A stretch of DNA of 64,000 nucleotides, from the NCBI RefSeq assembly GCF_036013645.1, contig NZ_CP107869.1, forward strand, positions 2,294,001 through 2,358,000, written 5' to 3'. The stretch comes from Streptomyces sp. NBC_00490. Its GTDB lineage: Bacteria; Actinomycetota; Actinomycetes; Streptomycetales; Streptomycetaceae. A program made the translations under genes and the position numbers. The notes under the pieces were generated by a model. That model was given only the letters and a program-made list of their open reading frames with translations, ran no database searches and had not been told where the DNA came from. This document shows, piece after piece, positions 35,662 through 44,105 of this stretch (position 1 is its first letter; the number at the start of each line of letters is the position of its first letter).

Positions 35662-35757
35662 GCCGCCGCCTCGGTGTGCCGGGAGGGGGCGGCGCAGGTA
35701 CTACAGGACGATCCGTCCATCGCTGGAGGGAATCACTCCTCGGATAGCAGTGGGCCT

Positions 35758-35810
35758 CTGAGGACCGGGGGGAACCTCAGCGGCGGAGGCGCCAACGAAA
35801 ACGCCTCCGC
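35758..35810 (-). terminator. Double hairpin ending the rib-his-PH operon
   Basis: GCGGAGGCG pairs with CGCCTCCGC across ten bases (35783-35810). A second stem, CTGAGG with CCTCAG, follows at 35758-35780. They come 27 bases after the PH-domain gene stop, reading on the minus strand. Confidence 0.75.
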
Positions 35811-35836
35811 CAACAGATTAATCAAGACATGGCCCT

Positions 35837-36280
35837 CTACGGCAGATCCCCCGGGCCGCGGGACTCCACGAGCGCGCGCAGTGCGCGGGCGTCGGCGATG
35901 GCCTGCTGCTTGGCGATACCGGGCTGGATGCCGAGGGCGGGCAGGCTGGTGCCGTCGGTGAGGTTGAGGAACACCCAGGGGTCGCCGGGCCGGAGATTGA
36001 CCTGGACGATCTCGGCCCAGTCGAGATGCCGCTTGCCGGCGATGTTCACGACGGTGACGCCGGACTCCTCGGCGACCACCTTCACCCGGGCGAGCAGGGC
36101 CAGCACACCGGCCAGGAGCGCGGCGGTGAAGATGAAGCTCAGCCGCTCGCCCGGGCCGAGCTTCTCCAGCAGCAGCGCGATCGCCGTGATGACCACGAAG
36201 AGCGCGACGGCGGCGGTGAGCAGGACGGCCCTGGTGCGGCCCGGCCGGAAGGTGACGGGGAGGGCGGGAACGTCGGACAT
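35837..36280 (-). CDS. PH-domain membrane protein
   Basis: 147 residues from ATG 36280. Two membrane helices near the N-terminus (AVLLTAAVALFVVITAIALLL and FIFTAALLAGVLALLARV) lead into a small beta-rich domain with WAEIVQVNLRPGDPWVFLNL, typical of bacterial PH-like (bPH) domains. It begins 14 bases after the hisG stop and is the last gene of the riboflavin-histidine operon. Function unknown; conserved position suggests a housekeeping role at the membrane. Confidence 0.82.
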   Translation of the reverse strand: MSDVPALPVTFRPGRTRAVLLTAAVALFVVITAIALLLEKLGPGERLSFIFTAALLAGVLALLARVKVVAEESGVTVVNIAGKRHLDWAEIVQVNLRPGDPWVFLNLTDGTSLPALGIQPGIAKQQAIADARALRALVESRGPGDLP

Positions 36281-36294
36281 GGCTGCGCGGCCCC

Positions 36295-37152
36295 TCAGAG
36301 ACGGCAGGCGTGGATGGACGTCGTCAGGATCGCCCGTGCGCCGATGTCGTACAGGTCGTCCATGATCCGCTGCGCCTCCTTGGCCGGGACCATCGCGCGG
36401 ACGGCGACCCAGCCCTCGTTGTGCAGCGGGGAGACGGTCGGGGACTCCAGGCCCGGCGTCAGCGCCACGGCCTTCTCGAGCTGCTCGACCCGGCAGTCGT
36501 AGTCCATCATCACGTACGTCCGGGCCACGAGGACGCCCTGGAGGCGGCGCAGGAACTGCTGGACCTTGGGCTCGCTCTCGGCGGAGGTGTCGGCGTCCAC
36601 CCGGCGGATCACGACCGCCTCGGACTTCATGATCGGCTCGCCGAAGACCTCCAGGCCCGCGTTGCGCAGCGAGGTGCCGGTCTCGACGACGTCCGCGATG
36701 ACCTCGGCGACACCGAGTTCGATGGCGGTCTCGACGGCGCCGTCGAGGTGGACGACGGAGGCGTCGACGCCGCTGTCGGCGAGGTGGCCCTCGACGATGC
36801 CCTCGTAGGAGGTGGCGACCGTCTTGCCCTTGAGATCCTCGACGCCTTCTGCCGTGCCCGGCTTGGCGGCGAAGCGGAACGTGGAGCGGGCGAAGCCGAG
36901 CGGGAGGATCTCCTCGGCCTTGGCGCCGGAGTCGATCAGCAGGTCACGGCCGGTGATGCCGATGTCGAGGCGGCCGGAGGAGACGTAGATCGCGATGTCG
37001 CGGGGGCGGAGGTAGAAGAACTCGACCTCGTTCACCGGGTCGACGATCCGCAGTTCCTTGGACTCCCGGCGCTGCTGGTAGCCGGCCTCATGCAGCATCT
37101 CCGCCGCAGGGCCTGACAGGGAACCCTTGTTGGGGACGGCGATGCGCAGCAT
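36295..37152 (-). CDS. hisG: ATP phosphoribosyltransferase (long form)
   Basis: 285 residues from ATG 37152. Typical start LRIAVPNKGSLSGPA; the PRPP site DVVETGTSLRNAGLEV and SRWhere-equivalent ARSTFRFAAKPG are present. The C-terminal ACT-like regulatory domain (about 210-285, ending ILTTSIHACRL) marks the long, histidine-feedback form. It catalyses the first step of histidine synthesis, ATP plus PRPP to phosphoribosyl-ATP. hisE lies 47 bases upstream; both follow the riboflavin genes. Confidence 0.97.
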   Translation of the reverse strand: MLRIAVPNKGSLSGPAAEMLHEAGYQQRRESKELRIVDPVNEVEFFYLRPRDIAIYVSSGRLDIGITGRDLLIDSGAKAEEILPLGFARSTFRFAAKPGTAEGVEDLKGKTVATSYEGIVEGHLADSGVDASVVHLDGAVETAIELGVAEVIADVVETGTSLRNAGLEVFGEPIMKSEAVVIRRVDADTSAESEPKVQQFLRRLQGVLVARTYVMMDYDCRVEQLEKAVALTPGLESPTVSPLHNEGWVAVRAMVPAKEAQRIMDDLYDIGARAILTTSIHACRL

Positions 37153-37199
37153 GAGGTCGGCTTCCTTCGCGTGACGGGGTGGGTGCGGAACGGACGGGT

Positions 37200-37472
37200 T
37201 CACAGGTGGGCGTAGACGTCGTCCAGGGAGATGCCGCGGGCGACCATCATCACCTGGACGTGGTACAGCAGCTGCGAGATCTCCTCGGCGGCCGCCTCCT
37301 TGCCCTCGTACTCGGCGGCCATCCAGACCTCTGCGGCCTCTTCGACGACCTTCTTGCCGATGGCATGGACGCCCTTGCCGACCAGCTCTGCGGTGCGGGA
37401 AGTGGCGGGGTCGCCGGTGGCGGCCTTCTGCTGGAGCTCGGAGAAGAGCTCCTCGAACGTCTTATTGGACAT
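37200..37472 (-). CDS. hisE: Phosphoribosyl-ATP pyrophosphatase
   Basis: 90 residues from ATG 37472 (start [10 protein letters not shown]). The all-alpha MazG-like site is intact: [15 protein letters not shown] and [13 protein letters not shown] supply the metal-binding Glu/Asp residues. It hydrolyses phosphoribosyl-ATP to phosphoribosyl-AMP, the second step of histidine synthesis. It is separate from HisI, as is usual in actinobacteria, and sits between ribH and hisG. Confidence 0.97.
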   Translation of the reverse strand: MSNKTFEELFSELQQKAATGDPATSRTAELVGKGVHAIGKKVVEEAAEVWMAAEYEGKEAAAEEISQLLYHVQVMMVARGISLDDVYAHL

Positions 37473-37506
37473 GGTGACGCTCAGCCTATGCCACACCCGG
37501 GTTCCG

Positions 37507-37992
37507 TCAGCGCCACGGTTCAGATACTGAGCGGAGGGTGGCCGCCGTCGCCACGGCCGCCGTCACCGCCTCGTGTCCCTTGTCCTCGTTGGAGCCCTCG
37601 ATGCCCGCCCGGTCCAGGGCCTGCTCCTCGGTGTCGCAGGTCAGCACGCCCATGCCGACGGGGACCCCGGTGTCGACGGAGACCTGGGTGAGGCCCTGGG
37701 TCACGCCCTGGCACACGTACTCGAAGTGGGGGGTGCCGCCGCGGATCACGACGCCGAGGGCGACGATCGCGTCGTAGCCGCGGCCCGCGAGGACCTTGGC
37801 GACGACCGGGAGCTCCCAGCTGCCGGGGACCCGGAGCAGGGTCGGCTCGTCGATCCCCAGGTCGTGCAGGGCGCGCAGGGCGCCGTCCACCAGACCGTCC
37901 ATCACCTTCTCGTGCCACTGCGCCGCGATGACGGCGACCCGCAGGTCACCCACGTTGCGTACGGACAGCTCCGGTGCACCCTTGCCGCTCAC
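37507..37992 (-). CDS. ribH: 6,7-dimethyl-8-ribityllumazine synthase
   Basis: 161 residues from GTG 37992, with AGGAG eleven bases upstream. Lumazine synthase features: [19 protein letters not shown], the [16 protein letters not shown] substrate loop and [17 protein letters not shown] with the catalytic His. It joins DHBP and the ribitylamino-pyrimidine. The enzyme normally forms a pentamer or a 60-mer shell. It is the fourth gene downstream of the FMN riboswitch, 17 bases after ribBA. Confidence 0.97.
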   Translation of the reverse strand: MSGKGAPELSVRNVGDLRVAVIAAQWHEKVMDGLVDGALRALHDLGIDEPTLLRVPGSWELPVVAKVLAGRGYDAIVALGVVIRGGTPHFEYVCQGVTQGLTQVSVDTGVPVGMGVLTCDTEEQALDRAGIEGSNEDKGHEAVTAAVATAATLRSVSEPWR

Positions 37993-38009
37993 GTTCTCTG
38001 ATCTCCTCG

Positions 38010-39308
38010 TTACTGGTTGCTGCAGGTGGACGTCGACGCCGTCGCGGGCGTCTCCAGCCAGGGCAGGTCGTGTCCCATCCGGTCCCGCTTGGTACGCAGG
38101 TAGGTGAGGTTGTGCTCGCCCGCCTGTACCGGCATCGGCTCCCGTCCGTTGACCTTGAGGCCGTGGCGCAGAAGGGCGTCGGACTTGTCGGGGTTGTTGG
38201 TCATCAGGCGCACACTGCGCACCCCGAGATCCTCGAGGATCTGGGCGCCCGCGCCGTAGTCCCGGGCGTCGGCGGGCAGGCCGAGTTCCAGGTTGGCGTC
38301 GAGGGTGTCGCGGCCGCGCTCCTGGAGCTCGTACGCGCGCAGCTTGGAGACCAGTCCGATGCCGCGCCCCTCATGACCGCGCAGATAGACCACCACTCCC
38401 CTGCCCTCGTCCTGTATGCGGGCCAGGGAGGCGTCCAGCTGGGGTCCGCAGTCGCAGCGCGCGGAGCCGAAGATGTCGCCGGTCAGGCACTCGGAGTGGA
38501 CGCGCACCAGGACGTCCTCGCCGTCGCCGATCTCGCCGTGGACGAGGGCGACGTGCTCGACGCCGTCGACGGTGGAGCGGTAGCCGTACGCCGTGAACTC
38601 GCCGTGGGAGGTGGGCAGGTGGACCTCGGCCTCGCGGCGGACGGTGGGCTCGGCGGCCTGTCGGTAGGTGATCAGGTCCTCGATGGAGATGATCGTCAGG
38701 CCGTGCTTGCGGGCGAACGGGATCAGCTCGGGCAGCCGCAGCATCCGGCCGTCCTCGCCGGCGATCTCGACGATGGCGCCGGCCGGGCGCAGGCCCGCGA
38801 GCCGGGCGAGGTCGACGGCGGCCTCGGTGTGGCCGTTGCGCGTGAGGACCCCGCCGGCCTTGGCGCGGAGCGGGAAGACATGGCCGGGGCGCACGAAGTC
38901 GGTGGGCTCGGCGACGCCGCCCGCCAGCAGCCGGAGCGTGGTCGCGCGGTCGGCGGCCGAGATGCCGGTGCTCACCCCGTGGGCGGCGGAGGCGTCCACG
39001 GAGACGGTGAACGCGGTCTTCATCGACTCGGTGTTGTCCGCGACCATCTGCGGCAGTTCGAGCCGCTCCAGCTCCTCGCTCTCCATGGGGGCGCAGATCA
39101 GGCCGCGGCACTCGCTCATCATGAAGGCGACGATCTCGGGGGTCGCCTTCTCGGCGGCGATGACGAGGTCGCCCTCGTTCTCCCGGTCCTCGTCGTCGAC
39201 CACGACGATCGGGCGGCCGGCGGCGATGTCGGCGATGGCCTGCTCGATCGGGTCGAGCGTGAGGTCTTCCACGCCGTCGGTGCTGTACAGGATCGGTGCC
39301 GTGCTCAT
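38010..39308 (-). CDS. ribBA: Bifunctional DHBP synthase / GTP cyclohydrolase II
   Basis: 432 residues from ATG 39308, which overlaps the ribM stop. The N-terminal RibB domain (1-205) shows [15 protein letters not shown] and RPGHVFPL; the C-terminal RibA domain shows [24 protein letters not shown] (zinc cysteines) and [13 protein letters not shown]. The two activities make the two substrates of lumazine synthase from ribulose-5-phosphate and GTP. The stop is TAA. An extra Ser/Thr-rich tail of about ten residues ([10 protein letters not shown]) follows the usual end. Confidence 0.97.
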   Translation of the reverse strand: MSTAPILYSTDGVEDLTLDPIEQAIADIAAGRPIVVVDDEDRENEGDLVIAAEKATPEIVAFMMSECRGLICAPMESEELERLELPQMVADNTESMKTAFTVSVDASAAHGVSTGISAADRATTLRLLAGGVAEPTDFVRPGHVFPLRAKAGGVLTRNGHTEAAVDLARLAGLRPAGAIVEIAGEDGRMLRLPELIPFARKHGLTIISIEDLITYRQAAEPTVRREAEVHLPTSHGEFTAYGYRSTVDGVEHVALVHGEIGDGEDVLVRVHSECLTGDIFGSARCDCGPQLDASLARIQDEGRGVVVYLRGHEGRGIGLVSKLRAYELQERGRDTLDANLELGLPADARDYGAGAQILEDLGVRSVRLMTNNPDKSDALLRHGLKVNGREPMPVQAGEHNLTYLRTKRDRMGHDLPWLETPATASTSTCSNQ

Positions 39309-39946
39309 GCCGGCGCTCCTTCCAGAGCGGGCCGCGTGCCCTGGCGGGAGCGCAGCCACCAGTCGCGCATGCCCCACAGGACGAGCGCGCCGTAGATGAC
39401 GTAGACGAAGCCGGAGAAGGCGTAGCCGTTGGCGAAGTTGAGGGGGACGCCGACCAGGTCGACCAGGAGCCAGGCGAACCAGAACTCGACCATGCCGCGT
39501 GCCTGGGCGTACATGGCGACGACGGTGCCGACGAAGATGTAGGCGTCCGGCCAAGGGTCCCAGGACAGGCTCGGGTACGCCTTGAAGAGCAGGGCGACCG
39601 CGACGGTGCCGGCGGCGGCCGCGCCCACCATCACCGCGCGCTCGGTCCAGGTGGCGAACCGCGGGGCGATGTGTCCGTCGCCGCCGCGGCCCTTGTCGCG
39701 GTTCCACTGCCACCAGCCGTACAGGGCGACGACCATGACGATCGCCTGCTTGCCCGCGCTGCCGGTCAGATGGCCGTAGAACGCGCCGAAGAGGATGAGG
39801 CCGGCCAGGAACTGCACGGGCCAGCTCCAGATGGAGCGCCGCCAGCCGAGGGCGAGGGCGGCCAGGCCGGTGATGTTGCCGATCATGTCCGACCAGAGGA
39901 TGTGCTGGTCGAAGGCGGTGAACGCCTCGGAGTTCAGCCAGTTCAC
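39305..39946 (-). CDS. ribM: PnuC-family riboflavin transporter
   Basis: 213 residues from ATG 39946, overlapping neighbours by 4 bases on both sides. About seven membrane helices, with the family features [37 protein letters not shown] and the late [17 protein letters not shown]. PnuC proteins carry vitamins by facilitated diffusion; members inside rib operons of Corynebacterium and Streptomyces (RibM/PnuX) import riboflavin. Control by the same FMN riboswitch supports a flavin substrate over nicotinamide riboside. Confidence 0.92.
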   Translation of the reverse strand: MNWLNSEAFTAFDQHILWSDMIGNITGLAALALGWRRSIWSWPVQFLAGLILFGAFYGHLTGSAGKQAIVMVVALYGWWQWNRDKGRGGDGHIAPRFATWTERAVMVGAAAAGTVAVALLFKAYPSLSWDPWPDAYIFVGTVVAMYAQARGMVEFWFAWLLVDLVGVPLNFANGYAFSGFVYVIYGALVLWGMRDWWLRSRQGTRPALEGAPA

Positions 39947-40548
39947 CGGCCCGCTCCCTGGGTGCTCGCGAGGAGTCGCTCGACGTACTTGGCGACGATG
40001 TCGACCTCGAGGTTGACCGGGTCGCCGGGCTGCTTGTGGCCGAGCGTGGTCAGGTCGAGGGTGGTGGGGATGAGGCTGACGGTGAAGTAGTCGGGGCCGG
40101 CGTCGACGACGGTGAGGCTGATGCCGTCGACGGTGATGGAGCCCTTCTCCACGACGTAGCGCGAGAGGTCCGCGGGGAGGGAGACCTTGACGATCTCCCA
40201 GTTCTCGGACGGCTTGCGCTCCAGGACCTGGCCGGTGCCGTCGACATGGCCCTGCACGATGTGGCCGCCGAGACGGGCGCCCACGGCGGTGGGGCGTTCG
40301 AGGTTGACGCGGGAGCCGACGGCGAGGGCGCCGAGGCTGGAGCGGTCGAGGGTTTCCGCCATGACGTCCGCGGTGAACTCGTCGCCCTCGTGCTCGACGA
40401 CGGTGAGGCAGACGCCGTTGACGGCGATCGAGTCACCGTGCTTCGCGCCCTCGGTGACGACGGGGCCTCGCAGGCGGAAGCGACACGCATCGCCGAGGTT
40501 CTCGACGGCGGTGATCTCGCCCAGCTCTTCGACGATTCCGGTGAACAC
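39943..40548 (-). CDS. ribE: Riboflavin synthase alpha chain
   Basis: 201 residues from GTG 40548, preceded by GGAGG nine bases upstream. The start [12 protein letters not shown] and the two tandem lumazine-binding barrels, each with the pattern [14 protein letters not shown] and [17 protein letters not shown], are diagnostic. It dismutates two lumazine molecules to riboflavin. First gene of the operon, about 150 bases after the FMN riboswitch; its stop overlaps ribM (ATGA). Confidence 0.97.
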   Translation of the reverse strand: MFTGIVEELGEITAVENLGDACRFRLRGPVVTEGAKHGDSIAVNGVCLTVVEHEGDEFTADVMAETLDRSSLGALAVGSRVNLERPTAVGARLGGHIVQGHVDGTGQVLERKPSENWEIVKVSLPADLSRYVVEKGSITVDGISLTVVDAGPDYFTVSLIPTTLDLTTLGHKQPGDPVNLEVDIVAKYVERLLASTQGAGR

Positions 40549-40696
40549 TTCCCGGGTCCTCCTGCCACATCGGGGCACGGACTCCGGGGCTGTCGATGAC
40601 GACAGAATGAACGAGCAGGAGCACTGGGGGCGGCGCCGGACAGACCCGCCCGCATGGACGAGTGGATACGGCGACGCGCACGAATGCCCGCCCGCC

Positions 40697-40822
40697 GCGC
40701 ACTGCCTCCCATCCGGACTTTAACCGTCGGTCCAGGAATTTCACCTGGTCAACCGGTCACTGGAAGTGACCGGGTCGCGGACTGTAACCGCCGGTTCGGA
40801 CTTTCACCGACCCCGGAGTGCG
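40697..40822 (-). promoter_or_regulatory. FMN riboswitch (RFN element)
   Basis: Read on the minus strand it contains the conserved blocks GGGGTCGGTGAAAGTCCGAA, CCGGCGGTTACAGTCCGCGA, a variable stem (CCGGTCACTTCCAGTGACCGG region), AATTCCTGGACCGACGGTTA and AAGTCCGGATGGGAGGCAGT. This is a complete six-stem FMN aptamer. It lies 150 bases upstream of ribE; the space between would hold the expression platform that limits ribE-to-PH expression when FMN is abundant. Confidence 0.97.
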
Positions 40823-40941
40823 CTGCTTTGAGTTACAGAGTCAGTGTGCCACGGCTGATCGAGGTCCATACGGGTGAGTGATGTGGAGTGGCTCACAGGT
40901 GGTGCCGCTGGACTTCTCAACGCGCCCGACCTGGTGGACTC

Positions 40942-40957
40942 TTTGGTCTAGTCCTTT
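40942..40957. promoter_or_regulatory. DasR-like box upstream of the ECF41 sigma gene
   Basis: TTTGGTCTAGTCCTTT shares TGGTCTAGTCCT with box 2 of the chitinase promoter and resembles the DasR consensus. It lies about 90 bases before the sigma factor start. Weaker evidence than at the chitinase because only one box is present. Confidence 0.45.
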
Positions 40958-41047
40958 TTGGATCTCCGCAGACGGCCCGGCGGCGGTGACGACGGCCCTT
41001 GCCCGCCGCCGGGTCCCTCACCGCCTGGGCATGGCAGGGTGACAGGC

Positions 41048-41935
41048 ATGACGAGTGCCATCGCCGACGAGTTCGAGAGCCACCGTCCGCGACTGTTCGG
41101 CCTGGCCTATCGCCTGCTGGGCTCGGCGGAGGAGGCCGAGGACACCGTCCAGGACGCCTATCTGCGCTTCAGCGGCGCCGACCGGGCCGGCATCGAGCAC
41201 CTCGGGGCCTGGCTGGCGAAGGTCGTCACCAATCTCTGCCTGACCCGGCTGACCTCGGCCAGGGCGCGGCGCGAGACCTACGTCGGGAGCTGGCTGCCGG
41301 AGCCCGTCGTCACCTCGGACGGCACGCTCGGCCCTCTGGAGTCCGCCGAGCAGCGCGACGCGGTGTCGATGGCGCTCCTGGTCCTGCTGGAGCGGCTCAC
41401 GCCGACCGAGCGGGCGGTGTACGTGCTGCGGGAGGCGTTCGCCTACGGATACCGGGCGATCGCCGACGTCCTCGATCTGAGCGAGGCCAACTGCCGCCAG
41501 TTGCACCGCAGGGCGGTACAGCGGGTGGGCGAACCGCGGTCGCGGTTCGAGGCCGCGCCCGAGCGGCAGGAGGCTCTGGTCGCGACGTTCGTCACGGCGG
41601 CCCGGGAGGGCGATCTCGCCGGTCTGGAGAAGCTGCTCGCCGCCGATGTGACCTGGTGGAGCGACGGCGGCGGCAAGGTGTCCGCGGCCCGGCGGCCGGT
41701 CGAGGGCCGCGAGAAGGTGGTCCGCTTCACGCTGGGTTCGTTCCGGAAGTGGGGCGCCGACCTGCGGCTCACGACAGCGGAGGTCAACGGCGGGACCGGG
41801 GTCGCCATGTGGACGGGCGAGGTGCTCGCCGCCCTGGTCACCTTCGACCTGCGGGACGGGCTGATCGGCGAGGTGCGGGCCGTGTTGAACCCGGACAAGC
41901 TGGAATTCGTCCGCGGTCAGCTCGCCCACCCGTAG
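41048..41935 (+). CDS. ECF41-family sigma factor (SigJ-like)
   Basis: 295 residues from ATG 41048. Region 2 (FGLAYRLLGSAEEAEDTVQDAYLRF) and region 4 (LTPTERAVYVLREAFAYGYRAIADVL) are followed by a SnoaL-like C-terminal extension. WLPEP (82-86) and DGGGK (206-210) are the hallmarks of ECF41, where the extension acts as a built-in anti-sigma/regulatory domain in place of a separate anti-sigma factor. The gene next to it encodes an NmrA/SDR epimerase-like protein, the typical ECF41 partner class. Confidence 0.95.
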   Translation: MTSAIADEFESHRPRLFGLAYRLLGSAEEAEDTVQDAYLRFSGADRAGIEHLGAWLAKVVTNLCLTRLTSARARRETYVGSWLPEPVVTSDGTLGPLESAEQRDAVSMALLVLLERLTPTERAVYVLREAFAYGYRAIADVLDLSEANCRQLHRRAVQRVGEPRSRFEAAPERQEALVATFVTAAREGDLAGLEKLLAADVTWWSDGGGKVSAARRPVEGREKVVRFTLGSFRKWGADLRLTTAEVNGGTGVAMWTGEVLAALVTFDLRDGLIGEVRAVLNPDKLEFVRGQLAHP

Positions 41936-41940
41936 AGGCC

Positions 41941-41965
41941 TGTCACATTTCGCCGGGGGTACGTG
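41941..41965 (+). promoter_or_regulatory. ECF41-type promoter of the epimerase gene
   Basis: TGTCACA (41941-41947) is the known ECF41 -35 motif; CGTG follows at 41962-41965 after 14 bases, close to the CGTC -10. It lies right after the sigma-factor stop and about 60 bases before the epimerase start, the expected place for the sigma factor's main target. Confidence 0.7.
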
Positions 41966-42026
41966 GTCTCAGTCGGCGAGGGGCGCTCCGCCCGGGAGCG
42001 TCCGGCGTCCGAAGGGACTGAACAGC

Positions 42027-42776
42027 ATGACCACGATCCTGGTGACCGGCGGTACCGGAACGCTCGGCCGGCTCGTCGCCGAGCGGCTGCGGGCGGACGG
42101 GCACGAGGTGCGGGTGCTCAGCCGGCACGCCCAGCCGTACGCCGTCGACCTGCGCGAGGGGGGTGCGGCGCTGGACGCGGCGGTCGAGGGCGTGGACACC
42201 GTCGTGCACTGTGCGACCACACCGACCGGCGGGGACGAGAAGGCGGCGGCAAACCTGATCGCCGCGGCACGGCGCGCCGGGGTGGGACATCTGGTCTACA
42301 TCTCGATCGTCGGCATCGACCGGGTGCCGTTCCCGTACTACCGGATCAAGCTCGCCGTGGAGAAGCAGGTCGAGGAGTCGGGGCTGGGGTGGACCGTGCT
42401 GCGGGCGACCCAGTTCCACGACCTGCTGGTGCGGGTGTTCCGGGCGATGGCCAAGTCGCCGGTCATGATGCTTCCCGCGGGCGTGAGCGACCAGCCGGTC
42501 GAGGTGGCCGAAGTCGCTGACCGGCTGGCCGAGTTGGCGGCCGGGCCACCCGCGGGGCGGGTGGCGGACCTGGGTGGGCCCGAGGTGCGGTCGTTCGAGT
42601 CGCTGGCCCGGGCTTATGTGAAGGCGACGGGGCGCCGCCGGGCCGTGGTGAACGTGCCGTTGGCGGGGAAGGCGTACCGGGGCTTCCGGGCGGGTGGGCA
42701 TCTGGCGCCGGAACAGGCGGTGGGGAAGGGGACGTTCGAGGAGTATCTGGCGGGGAGGACCGGCAGCAGGGGCTGA
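42027..42776 (+). CDS. NmrA/SDR-type NAD(P)-dependent epimerase-like protein
   Basis: 249 residues. The Rossmann start TILVTGGTGTLGRLVAERL is clear, followed by VEGVDTVVHCATTP and a YISIVGIDRVPFPYYRIK stretch in the active-site region. The atypical short-chain type lacks the full YxxxK in its classic place (YYRIKLAVEK). Such proteins reduce quinones, act on sugars or sense NADPH. It is the likely target of the adjacent ECF41 sigma factor. Confidence 0.88.
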   Translation: MTTILVTGGTGTLGRLVAERLRADGHEVRVLSRHAQPYAVDLREGGAALDAAVEGVDTVVHCATTPTGGDEKAAANLIAAARRAGVGHLVYISIVGIDRVPFPYYRIKLAVEKQVEESGLGWTVLRATQFHDLLVRVFRAMAKSPVMMLPAGVSDQPVEVAEVADRLAELAAGPPAGRVADLGGPEVRSFESLARAYVKATGRRRAVVNVPLAGKAYRGFRAGGHLAPEQAVGKGTFEEYLAGRTGSRG

Positions 42777-42801
42777 GGACGGCCGGCGCAGCCAAGCGTC
42801 C

Positions 42802-43974
42802 CTATCGGGGAGCGAACAGGTCGTCCTGCGCCCGGTCCCGTGCCGTCAGCAGGGCACCGCGCAGGACGGCCCCACCGCCGAGAACGCCGGGACGCACCTC
42901 GGTCGGCAGGGGTGACATCCGGCGGACTCGCCGCTCCACGCGCGCGGCGAGTTCCTCCCCGCCCGCCTGCCCGACCTCGCCACCGAGAACCACGCACCCG
43001 GGGTCCAGGACGGCCACGACGGAGGAGACACCGACTGCGAGCCGGTCCGCCAGCGCGCCCAGGAATCCGTCCGCCCCCTCCGCCACCGCTCTGGCCACCA
43101 GCGCGGCCGCCACCGGCTCGGCCCCGGACGCGGCGCCCACCACTCCGTACTCCGCGGCCAGCTCCGCGATCGCCGCCGACCCCGCCAGCGAGTGGAATCC
43201 GCCGTCGCACCCCGTCGCGGAGGGCAGCCCCCGCGTCCCGGGCACCGGCAGGAACCCGATCTCCCCCGTCCCCCCGGAGGCGCCCCTGCGCAACGACCCG
43301 TCCAGCACGACCGCCGCCCCCGTCCCGTGTCCCAGCCACAGCAGCACGAACGTGTCCCGGTCCCGCGCCGCCCCCTCCCGCTGTTCCGCCAGCGCCGCGA
43401 GGTTGGTCTCGTTCTCGACGTGGACACGGGCCTCGGGGAGGCGTTCCTGGAGGGCGGCGACCAGGCGGCGGTGCCATTCGGGCAGGCCGGTGGAGTCGCG
43501 GAGTTCGCCCGTGGCCGGGTCGACCAGGCCGGGCGCGCCGATACCCACGGTGTGGAGCCGGTCCGCGCCCGCCTCCTTGGCCGTGCGCTCGACCAGCGTC
43601 ACCGCCTGCTCGACCGCGGGGCCCGTCCCCGTGTCGTCGCCGATCGGCACGGACGCCTCGGCCAGCACCCGCCCCAGCAGGTCGGAGACGAGGACGGAGA
43701 CGCCTTCCGTGCGAACGTCGAGCGCCGCCAGATGGGCGAGGTCCGCCACGATGCCGTACAGCTTCGCGTTCGGTCCGCGGCGCTGCTCGCCCGACTCCCC
43801 GACCACCTCGATCAGATCGCCGGCGATGAGGCGTTCCACCAGGTCGGCGACGGTGGGGCGGGACAGACCGGTCAGCTGCTTCAGCTGTCCTGCCGTCAAC
43901 GGGCCCTCCTGCTGGAGCAGTCGCAGGGCGAGCCGGTCGTTGATGGCCCGGGCGGTGCTGGGGGATGCGGGCAT
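42802..43974 (-). CDS. ROK-family transcriptional regulator
   Basis: 390 residues from ATG 43974. An N-terminal winged helix (about 10-75: LLQQEGPLTAGQLKQLTGLSRPTVADLVERL) is joined to a ROK domain. VGIGAPGLVDPATGELRDS, VENETNLAALAEQ and GTGEIGFLPV are present. The zinc motif CxCGxxGCxE is degenerate; only the GCDGGFHS portion remains. The protein is likely a sugar-responsive repressor without kinase activity. It is divergent from an MFS gene and shares a palindromic operator with it. Confidence 0.9.
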   Translation of the reverse strand: MPASPSTARAINDRLALRLLQQEGPLTAGQLKQLTGLSRPTVADLVERLIAGDLIEVVGESGEQRRGPNAKLYGIVADLAHLAALDVRTEGVSVLVSDLLGRVLAEASVPIGDDTGTGPAVEQAVTLVERTAKEAGADRLHTVGIGAPGLVDPATGELRDSTGLPEWHRRLVAALQERLPEARVHVENETNLAALAEQREGAARDRDTFVLLWLGHGTGAAVVLDGSLRRGASGGTGEIGFLPVPGTRGLPSATGCDGGFHSLAGSAAIAELAAEYGVVGAASGAEPVAAALVARAVAEGADGFLGALADRLAVGVSSVVAVLDPGCVVLGGEVGQAGGEELAARVERRVRRMSPLPTEVRPGVLGGGAVLRGALLTARDRAQDDLFAPR

Positions 43975-44038
43975 GCCGGGATCCTTCCAGATCGGCCGGG
44001 CCCTCAGGTCGGTGCGAGGGCGGCCTTCCATCGACTAT

Positions 44039-44061
44039 CTATCAGGCAGGGACCCTGATAG
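44039..44061. promoter_or_regulatory. Operator between ROK regulator and MFS gene
   Basis: CTATCAGG and CCTGATAG form a perfect 8-7-8 inverted repeat in the 131-base divergent space, 45 bases before the MFS start. It is the likely binding site of the ROK regulator. Confidence 0.75.
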
Positions 44062-44105
44062 TTTACGTCGCCGATGGGGACCGGAGACCGCGAAGGGGCG
44101 GGAGA

